Shown here piece after piece: positions 20,936-33,031 of a DNA stretch of 64,000 bases. This DNA is from Spisula solida. Lineage: Eukaryota; Mollusca; Bivalvia; Venerida; Mactridae. The first letter of the stretch is position 1. Every line of letters starts with the position of its first letter. The notes under the pieces were generated by a model. It was not told the origin of the DNA. It searched no databases and worked only from the letters and a program-made list of their open reading frames with translations. The position numbers and the translations under genes are program-made. The DNA lies in assembly GCA_947247005.1 (NCBI GenBank), contig OX365947.1, forward strand, positions 696,530 through 760,529. The letters run 5' to 3'.

Positions 20936-21599
20936 ATAGTTTACCCGCCCACTTTTTGGTGTCATTTCCAATGCTTTTGTTTGCAAACAATAGCATGCCC
21001 ATTAATAAAATAAGGCAAGATTGTATGTACGAGGGATGATCAACAAATTCGCGGGAATATGCTTTGAAATCTTTATAACGTGACCAACACTTAAAATAAT
21101 TGGTCATATAAAAGATTGAGGTGTTACAAATACACAATGTACATAGCTATAAAACATTAAACTCGAGGTAAAATTTGGTCAAAACAACATAGAAACTGAA
21201 ACTTTAAAAAGTAGCTGTACAACCAGATACACTTTCAATAATAGACCTGTAAACCGAAACTCATTTTTTCCTTTACAACTTCATGTAAATTATAAGAATT
21301 AGCTATTGGAGATCATTAGTATTGATGACGTAATTTGTTATTGACGTCGTATAGCCTATTTGCATGTCGACATTTATTTCACGCGGCTAATTGCTGATAT
21401 AGGAATAACTGTACAATTTAGAGGGAAGGCGGATCTAGTTTTCCATATATGGACACAGCAAAATTGTCCTAATAAATGGATTTACTTCATGAACCACTTA
21501 CTAGATATTGTGTCCATTGCACTAATAAATGAATAAGTGGTCCAAAAATTTGAAAATCCCTGGCTTTTGATTGGACAAAGAAATAGGGTAAACTATAAT
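20936..21599. other. No feature recognised
   Basis: No repeat or coding support. Confidence 0.35.
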
Positions 21600-22226
21600 A
21601 CAGGTTCTAGTGTTGAATTTCTAAATTTCCTGAAGCGGATCGTGCAATATCGGTCCTTTAAATTTCTGTTTGTATTACACCTCAAGCGTCTTCAGTGTAG
21701 CAATACCACGTGACTTTTGACTACAGTTACAAGAAGAAATTTGTAAACATTGGAACACAAATATAGCCATAAGTATTTTATTTCTTCATGGATTTCTATA
21801 AAATATACGCCACGCTAAGGGGAAAAGTATTTGCTTTCCGTGAAATATAATATCTTTTTTAGCAGTTTTACCGATTTTTCCATTACCCTGTGAAACCTAC
21901 ACGTTCCATGGTTTCACAAGGTAATGGACAAAACGGCAGAGCCGCTGAAAAAGATTTTATATTTCATGGAAAGCAAATTATTGTCCCCTTAGTGTGGCAT
22001 ATATTTCATAGAAATCCATGAAGAAATAAAATACTTACAGCTTTTTTATTTTCAAATGTTTACAAATTTTTTCTTGTAACTGTAGTCAAAAGTCACGTGG
22101 TATTGCTACACTGGTCTTCTTGATACTTCCTGCTGACGAAAAATTTACAACAAATATATACATGTACCACATGTAAAATTTGCTAATAGAAGGTCAAGAG
22201 TCGCGTCAAATTCTCTGCACTATATA
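21600..22226. mobile_element. M1 element split by M4
   Basis: The M1 body (CAATATCGGTCCTTTA, GTATTACACCTCAAGCGTCTT) is broken at GTCTT by M4 and resumes with CTTGATACTTCC, ending GTCGCGTCAAATTCTCTGC. The left end is truncated. Confidence 0.75.
21693..22113. mobile_element. M4 fold-back element, intact, GTCTT duplication
   Basis: 421-bp near-palindrome: CAGTGTAGCAATACCACGTG pairs with CACGTGGTATTGCTACACTG, and the two arms match for about 200 bp each around a short centre near CCTACACGTTCCATGG. GTCTT lies on both sides (21688-21692 and 22114-22118). Confidence 0.9.
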
Positions 22227-22539
22227 AATTTATTAAGTCAGCTACCATGTCACTTTAAATCATGCAGTAAGGTCGAAACAGTTGTTTGGTAACACGCTGT
22301 AAGAATTGGTAGGAAACAGTGTATATACTTTTTCCATATTTTTTTATTTGTTTCATTTACTGAAAAATCGATGATCTGTGGGTAACTAAATATCTAGCAA
22401 AATGCCATAAAAGTTTTTAGCTGGAGGAAAAAAGTGGTGTTATATGGTCGATAAAAACAAACTCTGAGACAAAATGACGGAGGGAAGTGAATATGCTGAC
22501 ATCTGGGATAACCTGAGTCTCACAGCGTATAAACCTTAT

Positions 22540-22985
22540 CACTGTACGACTTATTGGGAGACTATACAATTCAACTTGTATGACTCATTGCGAGCAAAAT
22601 AATCTGTGAATTTGGGTCTCTGTATGACTAATTTGGAGACTAAACTATTCAATGAGTATGACTTATTGCCAGCAAAAGCATCTGTAATTCCAGGTCACTG
22701 TATGACTTATTGGGAGACTATGCAATTCAATTTGTATGACTTATTGGGAGCAAAAGCATCTGTGATTTCCAGTCACTGTATGACTTATTGGGAGACTGCA
22801 ATTCAATTTGTATGACTTATTGGGAGCAAAAGCATCTGTGATTTCCAGTCAATGTATGACTTATTGGGAGACTACACAATTTAATTTTATGACTTACATT
22901 TGTATTGCTAGCAAAAGCATCTGTGATTTCCGGTCACTGTATGACTTATTGGTATACTATACAATTCAATGTGTATGACTTATAG
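22540..22985 (+). repeat. ~76-78-bp minisatellite, 5-6 units, with half-unit symmetry
   Basis: Each unit holds TGTATGACTTATTGGGAG twice, once before ACTATACAATTCAA and once before CAAAAGCATCTGTGATTTCC, so the array alternates two related halves. Confidence 0.85.
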
Positions 22986-23219
22986 TTTATATCTACCCAC
23001 AAGTTTATGTACTACACAAGACTCTGCAAAGTTAATGATGCAGAGTGACATTAACTTGGTAATAATATGAAAATATTCCTGCATTATATAATCTATGAAT
23101 GCATCACCTGATACATCCAGAACATAATACAATATGGCAACGACAAACAACACAAATGTAAGATTTGTATCTACCATGGGAATTATATAACACGTAATAT
23201 TGTTACTTAAAATATTGAC

Positions 23220-23438
23220 TATAACTCCAACGTGATAAATTGCAATACAAAAACAAACACAAAATCCGCTATATTTATCGTTTCTGAATTTTTAGGAGCA
23301 TGAAAACTTTACATGTTGTGCTAAATGTTTGAATGCTTTCATTGGTAAGTGTTACGGTCCTTGATTTTAATCCATAACAAAAATATAGGCAGTATTGTGT
23401 TTGTTTTTGTACTGCAGTTTATCGCGTTTGAGTTATAA
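23220..23438. mobile_element. M6 element
   Basis: ATAACTCCAACGTGATAAAT at the left, ATCGCGTTTGAGTTAT at the right, body GTTACGGTCCTTGATTTTAA. Confidence 0.85.
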
Positions 23439-24160
23439 CCTAACTCTCTAAAGTCTAAACAAGAGCACCACCTACAAGTGCTGGACGATTGATTTTCTCG
23501 TACTTGATGCTCATCTGTGAGAGAAAATTTTAAGAGTAACAAGGGCAGATAACTCCATAAATATAGGCCACAGGGTTACCAGCCTTGTCAGTATGTACTC
23601 CCCTTGTGTTGGCAAATAACTACATGTATATTCAGTTTCAAGTTGACACCTTTGATAGACTTTGAGAAAATTACTCTGACAAACTTAACCAATGCACATG
23701 CAGACACAGTTGATCCCGTCATGACAATAGCTCGACTTTTTTTCTTCGAAAAGTCTGCTAAAAATGTAAGATTTTTATCTACAATGGCAATTATATAATA
23801 TAACACAATTTTATATCTTGAAACATGTCTGACCTATATCCATAAGGTCTAAAAAAAATTTAGTCTAAAAAAATTTTAGTTTCTAGCTATAAGTCCAACG
23901 TTTGATTTAACATGTTCAGGAAAGGTTATTATAGGCACGCCTGAGAGGGTTGTAGAACTGGTTTTAATAATAACATTTACATGAATTGACAACATGTGAT
24001 GGATACACCATTGACAATCGTTTACCTCACACTTAATTTACTTCATAATTAACATATAACTTTCAATAAATACATGCAAATTTATAACTTTATTTGATAA
24101 AGTCTCAAGGCAGTGTATGATACACAACACTAAACATATAATTTATATGGAGGACCACCC
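23439..24160. other. No feature recognised
   Basis: Overlapping antisense open frames at 23588-23806 cancel each other. No repeats. Confidence 0.35.
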
Positions 24161-24290
24161 GAGCGTTTTATTCCTGCGAGCGTTTTATTCCTGCGAGCGT
24201 TTGCGTTTTATTCCTGCGAGCGTTTGCGTTTTATTCCTGCGAGGGTTTTATTCCTGCGAGCGTTTTATTCCTGCGAGCGTTTTATTTCTG
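24161..24290. repeat. 17-bp minisatellite with 6-bp insertions, ~7 units
   Basis: Unit GAGCGTTTTATTCCTGC; two units carry an extra TTTGCG. Confidence 0.85.
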
Positions 24291-24432
24291 TGGACAAAAT
24301 CAATTTTCTGGTTTTGGGAAGATGTAATTAAATTTAATACCAGTAGGTTATTTCTGTCGTGGTTTTTTTATTCGATGATAAAAAAGAGATTGTCCTAGAA
24401 TTGTTTCCTGTATGGTGGGTGTAAAGTTTCTA

Positions 24433-24818
24433 TAAGGCCTAAAATAAAATATTGTTTGTTTCCCCATCCCCTACCTACCCGACTAAAAAGGGCCCTACCC
24501 AAAATATTTTATTGCCCAAATTGAAATAATATTTTTTTTATTAAAAATTGGAATTGAAAATTTTATTTTTTTTGTTTACTGGCTTCTTTCTCACCATTAA
24601 CTTTAAGACTGTTGGTTTTTACCTTAGAGTTAATTCTAAATTTTATTATTGTTGGTTTTCACCTTAAAGTTAATTCTAAATTTCATTATTTGTATGTCTT
24701 AACCAATAACTATCATACTGAAACAATTCCAAAAAAAATATTTACCCTACCTACCTACCCATTCTAAATCTGCTAGGGTCGGGATGGGGAAACCAAGAAC
24801 ATTTTAAGTTCGGCCTAA
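24433..24818. mobile_element. M14 inverted-repeat element
   Basis: GGCCTAAAATAAAATATTG and GTTTCCCCATCCC at the left pair with GGGATGGGGAAACC and TTTTAAGTTCGGCC at the right. A 48-bp duplication (GTTGGTTTT, AGTTAATTCTAAATTT) sits inside at about 24612-24700. Confidence 0.65.
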
Positions 24819-24909
24819 CCAGAAAGTGGGTTTAATTTCGTGGATTTTGTGGATGGCATGAATATATCAATGGTTTTACAATAGTCTAAGTTGATGCCCA
24901 GAGGGCAGC

Positions 24910-25104
24910 TGTAGTCCACCGATGATAACACTAGCCTTTGTTAACAAATAAAAATTAAATGCAATTTCAATGTTCATTTTTATTCTATCTTGTGCATATT
25001 CACTTTTAATGATATACTCTTTAATCTACACCGATAACAAGCGGTCAAATAACAAGCGGTCAGTCAATCGCGCAGTGTTTTTTATATGCATGATTTTGTA
25101 TTGG
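24910..25104 (+). repeat. D5 dispersed repeat
   Basis: Second copy of the 7718-7915 repeat. It has an internal small duplication of ATAACAAGCGGTCA and is followed directly by M12. Confidence 0.6.
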
Positions 25105-25108
25105 TAAG

Positions 25109-25331
25109 TCTAGGTTATAGTCCGCCCAGGATAATGTGATATTTACAAACTGTGATTAATCGGTTTGGTGAACTGTGGCAAAATTGGTTTTACAAATCAC
25201 TTAAATAAACAGATAAGGTCAGTATTGTACTCAAATCATCACTGATAATTGGTGCATATAATTGTAATCCACCTTTGTGGACTATACCAAATTTGCCCGC
25301 CTTTCACATTATCCTGGGCACACTATATCTC
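25109..25331. mobile_element. M12 inverted-repeat element
   Basis: TAGTCCGCCCAGGATAATGT at the left pairs with ACATTATCCTGGGCACACTA at the right. Confidence 0.7.
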
Positions 25332-25544
25332 CAGCAAACTAAACAACTGTTTCAAGCATCATATTGTTAGAATTAAGGTGAAGGTCACATTCAAACAATT
25401 TTGAAGGATTGGATCTAAGTACATAAATGTCACAATTTGATATTTGGACAAGAAAAACAATATAATTAAATAACATATATATAGCAGAGTTCAATGACAT
25501 TCATTGATAACAAACCCCTGCAATAAAAACTAGAGCTGTCGCCA

Positions 25545-25785
25545 TTCGGCAGACTAATATACCTCCGCCGACAAAGGGCCATAATTCTGCCAAAATTCAT
25601 TGCAGCGCAAATTCCTTTCTTCATGCACATCTATATGTTGAGGTTGTTCATCTGTGAAAGTTTGAGCGAAATCCTGCCAAGACTGTAGGAGGAGTTGCGT
25701 TCACAAGAATGCGTCTACGGACAGACAGACAAGCTAAATCCAGTATACCCCCCTTACAACTCGTTGTGTGGGGGTATAATAATTC
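25545..25785 (+). repeat. D1 dispersed repeat
   Basis: CAAAGGGCCATAATTCTG, GAGGTTGTTCATCTGTGAAA, ACGGACAGACAGACAAGC, GTGTGGGGGTATAATAATT. Confidence 0.8.
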
Positions 25786-27045
25786 CACCTCACATGTTTG
25801 TTGAATGAAGTCAACTAAGAGGGGTATTCGTTATGTATTGTCCTTAGGGTCACAAATTAGAAATTTTGTTGATATCTTTAAATCTTTTAACATTTTTAAA
25901 ACCATTAAGATTTTCGCAATATTTCATGAAAAAAATTGATTATTGAAAATTTAATTATCGGACTGTTGTTTCTGTTGTCTTTTCAAAGGGTCAGTATTAG
26001 ACACTGCCACTTTTTGCGAGTAACTGTCGATTAAAATTCCTTTCGGGAAATAATCTTATTCAACAACTATCATACCGTAAATTATGTAAATGCCTTCCAT
26101 AAATACATGATTTGCTGTACTTGGATGCCATTTTTGAACAAAATAAGAGCTTTTCAAAGTCGCGAAAATATGTGTCAAAATAAGTCCAAAAGGCATGCTA
26201 TTTTTCACTTAAATTTTTCGAACAGTTTTATTGGTAAGAACTTTACATGGATCATGATGTAAGCCGTAGATCATCAACATTGATTTCTGGGGAGAATTTG
26301 CGATCAAAATTCAATTGATATGAAATTATTGGTGCGTGAACCAACAAGCATCATTTGGTATAAATAAGAGTGATCTCCCTTGTTTTTTACCGTCTTACTT
26401 ATCGACAACAAATAATTTCATTTTGATTTAAAGTTCTGATGGACACATATGGATTCAGTTATCGTTTCGTATGTTGCAGTTTAATGAATACTGACATTTA
26501 CTTTTCTAAACAACTACGGCAAAGATGACACAAATTTTGCTTAAAAGGAACACAATCCCAGTGCACTCGAGTATACCCTCTTCTATGTTCAATAAATTAT
26601 TTAATTGTTGACGAAAGGCTATGTAATTTTCCAGATATAGAATAGAAACATACTCCTTTTAGACAGTAATTGTAGAATCCTTCTAAATATTGTCATAGAA
26701 AAATGCAAAGGACAAGGACAATACATATCTAATGCCCCTCCTATATATATCTTACACTTTTTTTTTATATGTACCAGGCAAAAAAAAATTCATTTTCTGG
26801 CATAATACCTTTACCTAGGTGATTACGTAAGCAGGTTATATAATAAATATACATATAACTGTTATATATGGGTAGTAAACTCATCTAACACATTTTTGTT
26901 GACCGTCTTTTTTCCCTGATTATAAGTTAGCAGCGTATCAAAATTATTGGCATTCGAACACAACACAAAAACATTGCATGACATATGATAACGCTGCTCC
27001 GTAATCAGACAACTGCTTCAGATCGCGAGGCCAATTGGCCTAAAA
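25786..27045. other. No feature recognised (1.26 kb)
   Basis: The largest quiet stretch in this part. AT-rich, no shared repeats, no coding frame with splice support. Confidence 0.35.
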
Positions 27046-27775
27046 CGTCAATGCAGTGTAAATCATGCCTTATTGCCTGTTGGACATTGTCTGTCGGTTG
27101 CTGCCTGTCTGGTGTAGTCTGTCGTACGTTGCATGTTATTATTGTATAACGGATGTTGTCTGTCGGATGTTGCATGTTTAATATAATTGTATAACGGAAG
27201 CTGTCTGTCGGACATTGCATATCAGATGTTACGGTTGGACGTTGTATGTCAGATGTTATAATAATAATAATAATAAAGACTTTATTTAATGAGGCAACAC
27301 AGTTGGCAAAGCCAGTCTTACCTGTGAGCCTCAATATATATGTACATACAATTTACAACAAATGTGAACAAATATAACATTTACAGAATGATATTTACAT
27401 TAAAGTTAACAGCAGTGCATTAATTAAGCTACTAAACATATCAAATGAAACTAGACCAACAATTTATAGAACAGTTGAGTGAAGTTGATTTATAAAATAA
27501 AGAACCAAATTACATTTATATATTATGTGACACAAGTATATTACATGTTCATCAAGTTTGTCTGACGTTGTCTGTCGTACAGGGTTTGTAGGACATTGTT
27601 TGATGTGTGTTATCTACAGGACTTGTAGGACAGGTTTTGTCGGACGTTGTCTGTCGGACGTTGTTTGTCGAAAGTGGTTTATTGGATGTTGATCGTCGGA
27701 CCTTGTTAAATAATGTCCAACACTGTTTGCCAAACGTTGTGTGTCGGACGTTGTATGATGAACATTTATGAAATA
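27046..27775. repeat. Degenerate ~18-22-bp minisatellite split by a LINE fragment
   Basis: Repeated TGTCTGTCGGACGTTG and TGTTGCATGT-like words on both sides of the LINE fragment at 27254-27562 (27046-27253 and 27563-27775). Confidence 0.75.
27254..27562 (-). pseudogene. LINE 3' UTR fragment
   Basis: Nearly identical to 5500-5790: GAGGCAACACAGTTGGCAAA, GCCAGTCTTACCTGTGAGCC, and the (TTA)n end. It stops just before the coding part, so only the 3' UTR was inserted. Confidence 0.85.
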
Positions 27776-28651
27776 ATCCATTGCATTATACAACCATGTA
27801 TATCATCCTGTACTTAATTGTGTAAATACAACACCTTTTACTCGTTCTAGTTCAAAAACAGTCACACCCGAATGATTGTGGTTTATCATTCACAACACTC
27901 ATTTTGATTCACATAAAAAAAACATTATACAACATCATAACTTTTTAAATCTCAATTTAATTTCAGGTCACGTCTCCGTCAGAGTGTGACGTATTATCAC
28001 ATATATGCCCCCATTAATGTGACAATGATATAATCAAGTCTAAATATTAGGCAGAAAAAATAACATCTCGGGTTCTCTGGTTCTAGTAACCAAACCTGAA
28101 ATGTGGGTTTTCAGGCCAACAATACAGTACAACCTGTAGAATTGGAGAGATCACCACATTCATAAGCAAATGCAGCACACCGGCAATCTATTGGATGAAT
28201 GAACAATAAAAACCTGTCATTTACCAATAGCTAGCTGGTGGGCACATTTGCATATGAATACCTCTGTATACAAACATGATCTCTCCTATATTGGCCGTTA
28301 TTTAACGGTTGTTGCTCTCCAAAAGTTAAAGGAGCAGGTCCCGAAAATATTTGCTAGACCCTGACTTACCGACCACAGCCATTTTTATCATGTTACATGT
28401 ATTTGAAACACACAAATTTTCTTACTTTCCCTTAGGCGCATATTTCTGCAGTTTACAGTGTGTCACGCCGACAGATTAACATGCAATTATATCCTCATAC
28501 CTTGAGATTATATATGGCTAGACCTTAAAGAATTAGCCAAGAATAGCAACAGACATTTAAGTGTTCAACAAATTGTCTTAAAGTCTTCAATTCCCTCGAA
28601 GCCGGAGATCACTGGACAGGGGGAAAACTGGATGACCAATGAATATGACTA
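27776..28651. other. No feature recognised
   Basis: Unique sequence without repeat or coding support. Confidence 0.35.
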
Positions 28652-28868
28652 TACAGTCCATTTAATGAGGTCTGTCACTTGTATACAAACATTGCAATAT
28701 GGTCGTAACATTGTGTTTTTATAGTTTTGAAAAAAGAGAAAACCAATACATTATTCAGTAAAATACATACTTAACTAATACGCTTAATATCTATTAAAAT
28801 AAGACATTAATAAGAGAAATTGCAATGTTTATGTAAACAAGTGACTGACCAGAATAAACAGACTATAT
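28652..28868. mobile_element. M11 inverted-repeat element
   Basis: GTCACTTGTATACAAACATT near the left pairs with ATTGCAATGTTTATGTAAAC and AAGTGACTGACCAGAATAAA near the right. Second copy at 44853-45083. Confidence 0.7.
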
Positions 28869-28899
28869 ACTTACGACTCTGTTCAAGTCAAACGCAAAC

Positions 28900-29121
28900 A
28901 ACCAACCAACCGACTGACTGACCGACTGAGCGAACAAACAAACAAACAAACAAACAAACAACATAATCTGACATTATACCGACATGTTTGACACATGCAC
29001 AAAGTATAAAACTATATTTACACAAACAAACAAACATACAAACAAACATACAAACAGACAACATAATCTGACATTATACCGACATGTTTGACACATGCAC
29101 AAAGTATAAAACTATATTTAA
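28900..29121 (+). repeat. (CAAA)n-rich tract with ~60-bp direct duplication
   Basis: ACATAATCTGACATTATACC onward is repeated identically for about 60 bp at 28961 and 29061. Each copy is preceded by a CAAACA run. Confidence 0.9.
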
Positions 29122-29620
29122 ATATCTTACATGAAGATGAGCACGTGAATAGAACTGCATCGGATAACTGAAGAAATCCATTATCATCCAATACACATTC
29201 AGATCAACAAGAAACAAATCCCCGTCAAATTTTTCAGTGAGAACAAATCCATGACGATAAATAAGATATAAGAACTCTCCACATAAGAGGTAGATATATA
29301 TATATATCATCTGCTATCACTACATAATACTAAGTCTCCAATATTATGTACAATGTTTTCTTTCCACCCATATTTTCTTTCCCTCAAATCAATATTCTTT
29401 CATCGAGGTTGACATTCCATGTATATTATACAGCAAGAAATCCTCAACTGACATAAACATAAGCCATTTTAAATATCTATTCTATATTTATAATAACGTA
29501 TTCATGACACTTGTACTGTTGAATACACGTGAGACTTGACACAGACTGTTAGCAGTGAGTATCATATACATTATTATCATTCAGTACAACTTATAGATGT
29601 GAGATAACAGGTACATTATG
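29122..29620. other. No feature recognised
   Basis: Short antisense open frames only. Confidence 0.35.
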
Positions 29621-29621
29621 T

Positions 29622-29705
29622 CCCCACGGCCTACTGACATTATACAGTGGATACGGCCTACTGATGTAATACAGTGGATACGGCCTACTGACGTAATACA
29701 GTAAA
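29622..29705 (+). repeat. 31-bp tandem repeat, 3 units
   Basis: CGGCCTACTGA followed by (C/T)(A/G)TNATACAGTGGATA, three times. Confidence 0.8.
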
Positions 29706-29747
29706 TACTGGTTTGTTGGGTAAAACTGTAACCTATACCTATAGAAT

Positions 29748-29956
29748 ACTGTAAACCAATTTACTTTCGTGAATACTAACTTTCACATTTTGCTGATCGT
29801 CGGCATATTCGCAACTACAAATTTTTGCGTTTTTAAGTTTCTCGCAATGTCCAATTTAATGTTTTTAGCACTTTGGTGGCGACTTTATATCGCAAAGTTC
29901 AACCACTCGCAAACTCCGCTAAATTAAATTGCGTGAATTAATGTCTTGGTTTACAG
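29748..29956. mobile_element. M8 element, best copy
   Basis: ACTGTAAACCAATTTACTTT at the left, GTCTTGGTTTACAGT at the right. Inner arms CGCAACTACAAATTTTTGCG and CCACTCGCAAACTCCGC. Confidence 0.75.
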
Positions 29957-30254
29957 TAAAAATAACACAACACGTATCATTGAAACTCTTGTAGAGATTT
30001 CTCCACTTCATGTTTTCTGGCAGGTAACAGATAATACCTTAATGACGTCTCAATAATAACAGGAAACCATAAAATCACTTACACTAACACTTCAACATAC
30101 TAATATTTCCATTCATAACCACATACAGTGCAACACTGCAAATTGGTTCACCTCTAATCTGGATTCCTGGGGAGGCTCTAATCCGGGCTAGTCTGTTTGT
30201 CTCAAATACTCTTATTTATGTTTTAATAGATATGCATTCCTTTCGAAACCAGTT

Positions 30255-30690
30255 ACATTTATTGATTCTGTTCATAACCTTTTAATGCACAGTTCATAAC
30301 AAGTTCCATATATTCTATTCATAATTAACCTGCTCATTTACGCAGTTCATAACCAATTACATGTATTCTATTCATAACTTTCAAATGTAGTTCATAACCA
30401 ATTATATGTATTAATTCACAGTTAATATTATGTATTAGTCATGTATTCTGTTCATAACCAATTACATGTATTCAATTCTGAACTTTCTAATGCACTGCCT
30501 GTATATAACATGTAATTGGTTATGAACTGTGTGTTAAATTAGCAGATATTCTGTTCATAACCATCTAATCAATACACAGTTCAAAGCCAATCACAAATAT
30601 TCTGTTCATACTGACATGTATTTTGTTCATGACTTTCAAATGCTCAACTCAATACCTTATTTCATAACCTTCTTAATGCAATTTTGTACC
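30255..30690. repeat. Degenerate repeats of GTTCATAACCAATTACATGT
   Basis: About ten irregularly spaced copies of TTCATAACC with ATTACATGTATTCT. One lies inverted (30507-30530). Confidence 0.65.
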
Positions 30691-31194
30691 TTCCGGCAAG
30701 TCAAGTTAATGAACTTTAATTTAATTACCAGTCACTGATACACTTAAGTTCAATCACATAAATTGTCTAAACCAACTACCAGTATACAATTTTACGTACT
30801 TTTTGATGTATTATATTTGTAATTCTATTTGCAAATGCTTTGCTTGGTTGGTTGGTTCTGCAAAAGCTTTGCAAACTATTTGTAAAAGCTTTGCATTCAT
30901 TTGCTGCAACTATTCCGCAAAGGGTATATTTATGCATGGGTACATGTGTCATGTCAAAATGACAAATAATGTTACTAAGTCAGTTTTTCAGTTATATATG
31001 GTTCATTCAAAATTCTCACACCTAAATTCAAGGACTTTTCAAGGTAGAATTTGTATTTTCAAGGCATTTTTCCAAGCATTTTCCCAGGTAATATAGTATG
31101 ATTGCGACACTCTTTATGTTGGATAATCATGTAACGTCATACACCAGAATACCCCGACTGCGCTCAATACATTACGTACCATTTCATCAGATTA
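30691..31194. other. No feature recognised
   Basis: Only small direct repeats of AAAAGCTTTGCA at 30860-30895. Confidence 0.35.
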
Positions 31195-31364
31195 CAGTCA
31201 GATCTCAATATAACGACACCCTTTATTCTGACATATTCATATACTGACTTCAACTCTTTGGGGACAAATATTTCAAAACTTTCTAAATATCAATTCAGTT
31301 CGCTGACATATTCGTTACAAAGATAAATTTCTTCGGAACAAACAGCGTCATTGTATCGAGACCT
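31195..31364. mobile_element. M9 element
   Basis: CAGTCAGATCTCAATATAACG at the left (read in part), TTGTATCGAGACCTG at the right. Confidence 0.6.
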
Positions 31365-31557
31365 GTTTGTATCTAAAGTTAATGAAAGCAAAATTATTCA
31401 TATTACTATTCACACATTATTTGAATTGATTTACGCACGTCACATTGACTCATTTATTCAAATTTATCTTCAATTTGATGTTATCTTTAAAGACAATTAA
31501 ATTTATAACAAGAGGGCAGAGATGGACCTTTATTAATTCTAACCTGACCCTGTGACC

Positions 31558-31802
31558 TACATATCGCTGGCTTAGAATGAGAAGGTCGTAAGTGACCTTA
31601 TAAGACCCATACATATTTGAAATCTGCATCACATGACACTTCTTATAAGCCTATTCTCAGAACAGGTCATGTTGACCAAACAAGTTGAAAAAGCTTTTTT
31701 TCCATAAGTACAGAGAAGTTTTCAGACATTTTTTTCTATCTTTTTCACAATAGCGTTTTTGTACTTACGACCTTCTCATTTTTAAAGCCGGTGCAGTGAT
31801 AC
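31558..31802. mobile_element. M5 element
   Basis: TATCGCTGGCTTAGAATGAG and AAGGTCGTAAGT at the left pair with ACTTACGACCTTCTCAT at the right. Body GAAATCTGCATCACATGACA and CATGTTGACCAAAC. Confidence 0.8.
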
Positions 31803-32265
31803 TGTCATTGGAAGAGGACCATCTAATGTCTGATACCTCACGGTACAGTTTGGTAAAAATCTTATCCAGACAGTAGTTTAGGAGGAAACGTCATTTAAAG
31901 AAGACAACCTTAATGCACGTTATATAACGGAAGTCAGCTAATCCAACCAACATTGGTTAAAACTCTTGACTTTGAGCACCAATGTTGAAAAGGCAAAAGC
32001 ATTATCGTGGTGCACCAATGTCGAATAAGAGTTGTCAGTACATGTAGTTTTGAAATGATGTAAAAAAATTAAATATTCCTCGCGCTTGGTACTCACTGCG
32101 TATTATTCCACTGAAAAAGCAATCTCATTTAAACCAAATCCATATAACGCTTCACTACTTTACACAGCTAATGTTAGGGTCTGATTTTAATGAGATTGCT
32201 GAAAAAGTGACTTTTTATGAAGAGATATATATGAGTTACGTTACATTATTATACAACAAATAAAT
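31803..32265. other. No feature recognised
   Basis: Unique sequence. Confidence 0.35.
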
Positions 32266-32269
32266 GTAT

Positions 32270-32467
32270 CAGTGGTTCCATTTGACTCGGGAGGAGGGGA
32301 TTATTTGACCCTTGAAATTTCCTAGCATCCACATTTTGACCCTCTAAATTTAGGTTTGAAGGGTAATTTTCTCTTAAAATCATGGATATTTTGTCTATAA
32401 AATGGCAAAACTTAGTCCGAAGTACCAAGACAACCCATCAGTTTAAGAAGCTAGTGGAACCCCTGGA
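32270..32467. mobile_element. M18 element, diverged
   Basis: AGTGGTTCCATTTGACTCGG at the left, AGTGGAACCCCTG at the right, body as at 18657. Confidence 0.6.
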
Positions 32468-32589
32468 TAACTATTTTGATGAAACATAACTTAAGGAATC
32501 AATAAAATAATGATGTAGTTAACTCACCATATCTTAAGGTTTTGTCTGATCACAGATCATCATGAATTCCACATGTATCCTGAAATGAC

Positions 32590-32728
32590 ATCATAAACAT
32601 GTTATAATTGAATTATAATTGACACAATAAACATTTTAAAATTGAGTTATAGTTGACACCATAAACATGTTATAATTGAATTATAATTGACACCATAAAC
32701 ATTTAATAATTGAATTAAAATTGAGATT
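32590..32728. repeat. ~37-bp AT-rich tandem repeat, 4 units
   Basis: CATAAACATGTTATAATTGA and ATTATAATTGACAC recur in register. Confidence 0.85.
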
Positions 32729-33031
32729 TTTTTTATGTTGCTTAATAAAACAAGTCTCTTAAGTGCTCACAGAACACGCTGAAGTTAATTCCTTAAAAGT
32801 TAGTATGTGTCTTTAAAATCAAATTAAAAATCACTGATATGTCATTTTAAACAGTTGAGTTTTTAGTTAGTTAAGTAAGTTTAACTATTTAATCAGTTTG
32901 TCCTCTACCTAAATAACCCAACAAATAATATTTATAAATGCTCTTTGTGCACTTTACAAGTAAAAACATTTAGGCCACAAAAAACTGTTTGTTTGGTTGA
33001 AATGCAGCCTAATGTAACCCAGTACAATCTA

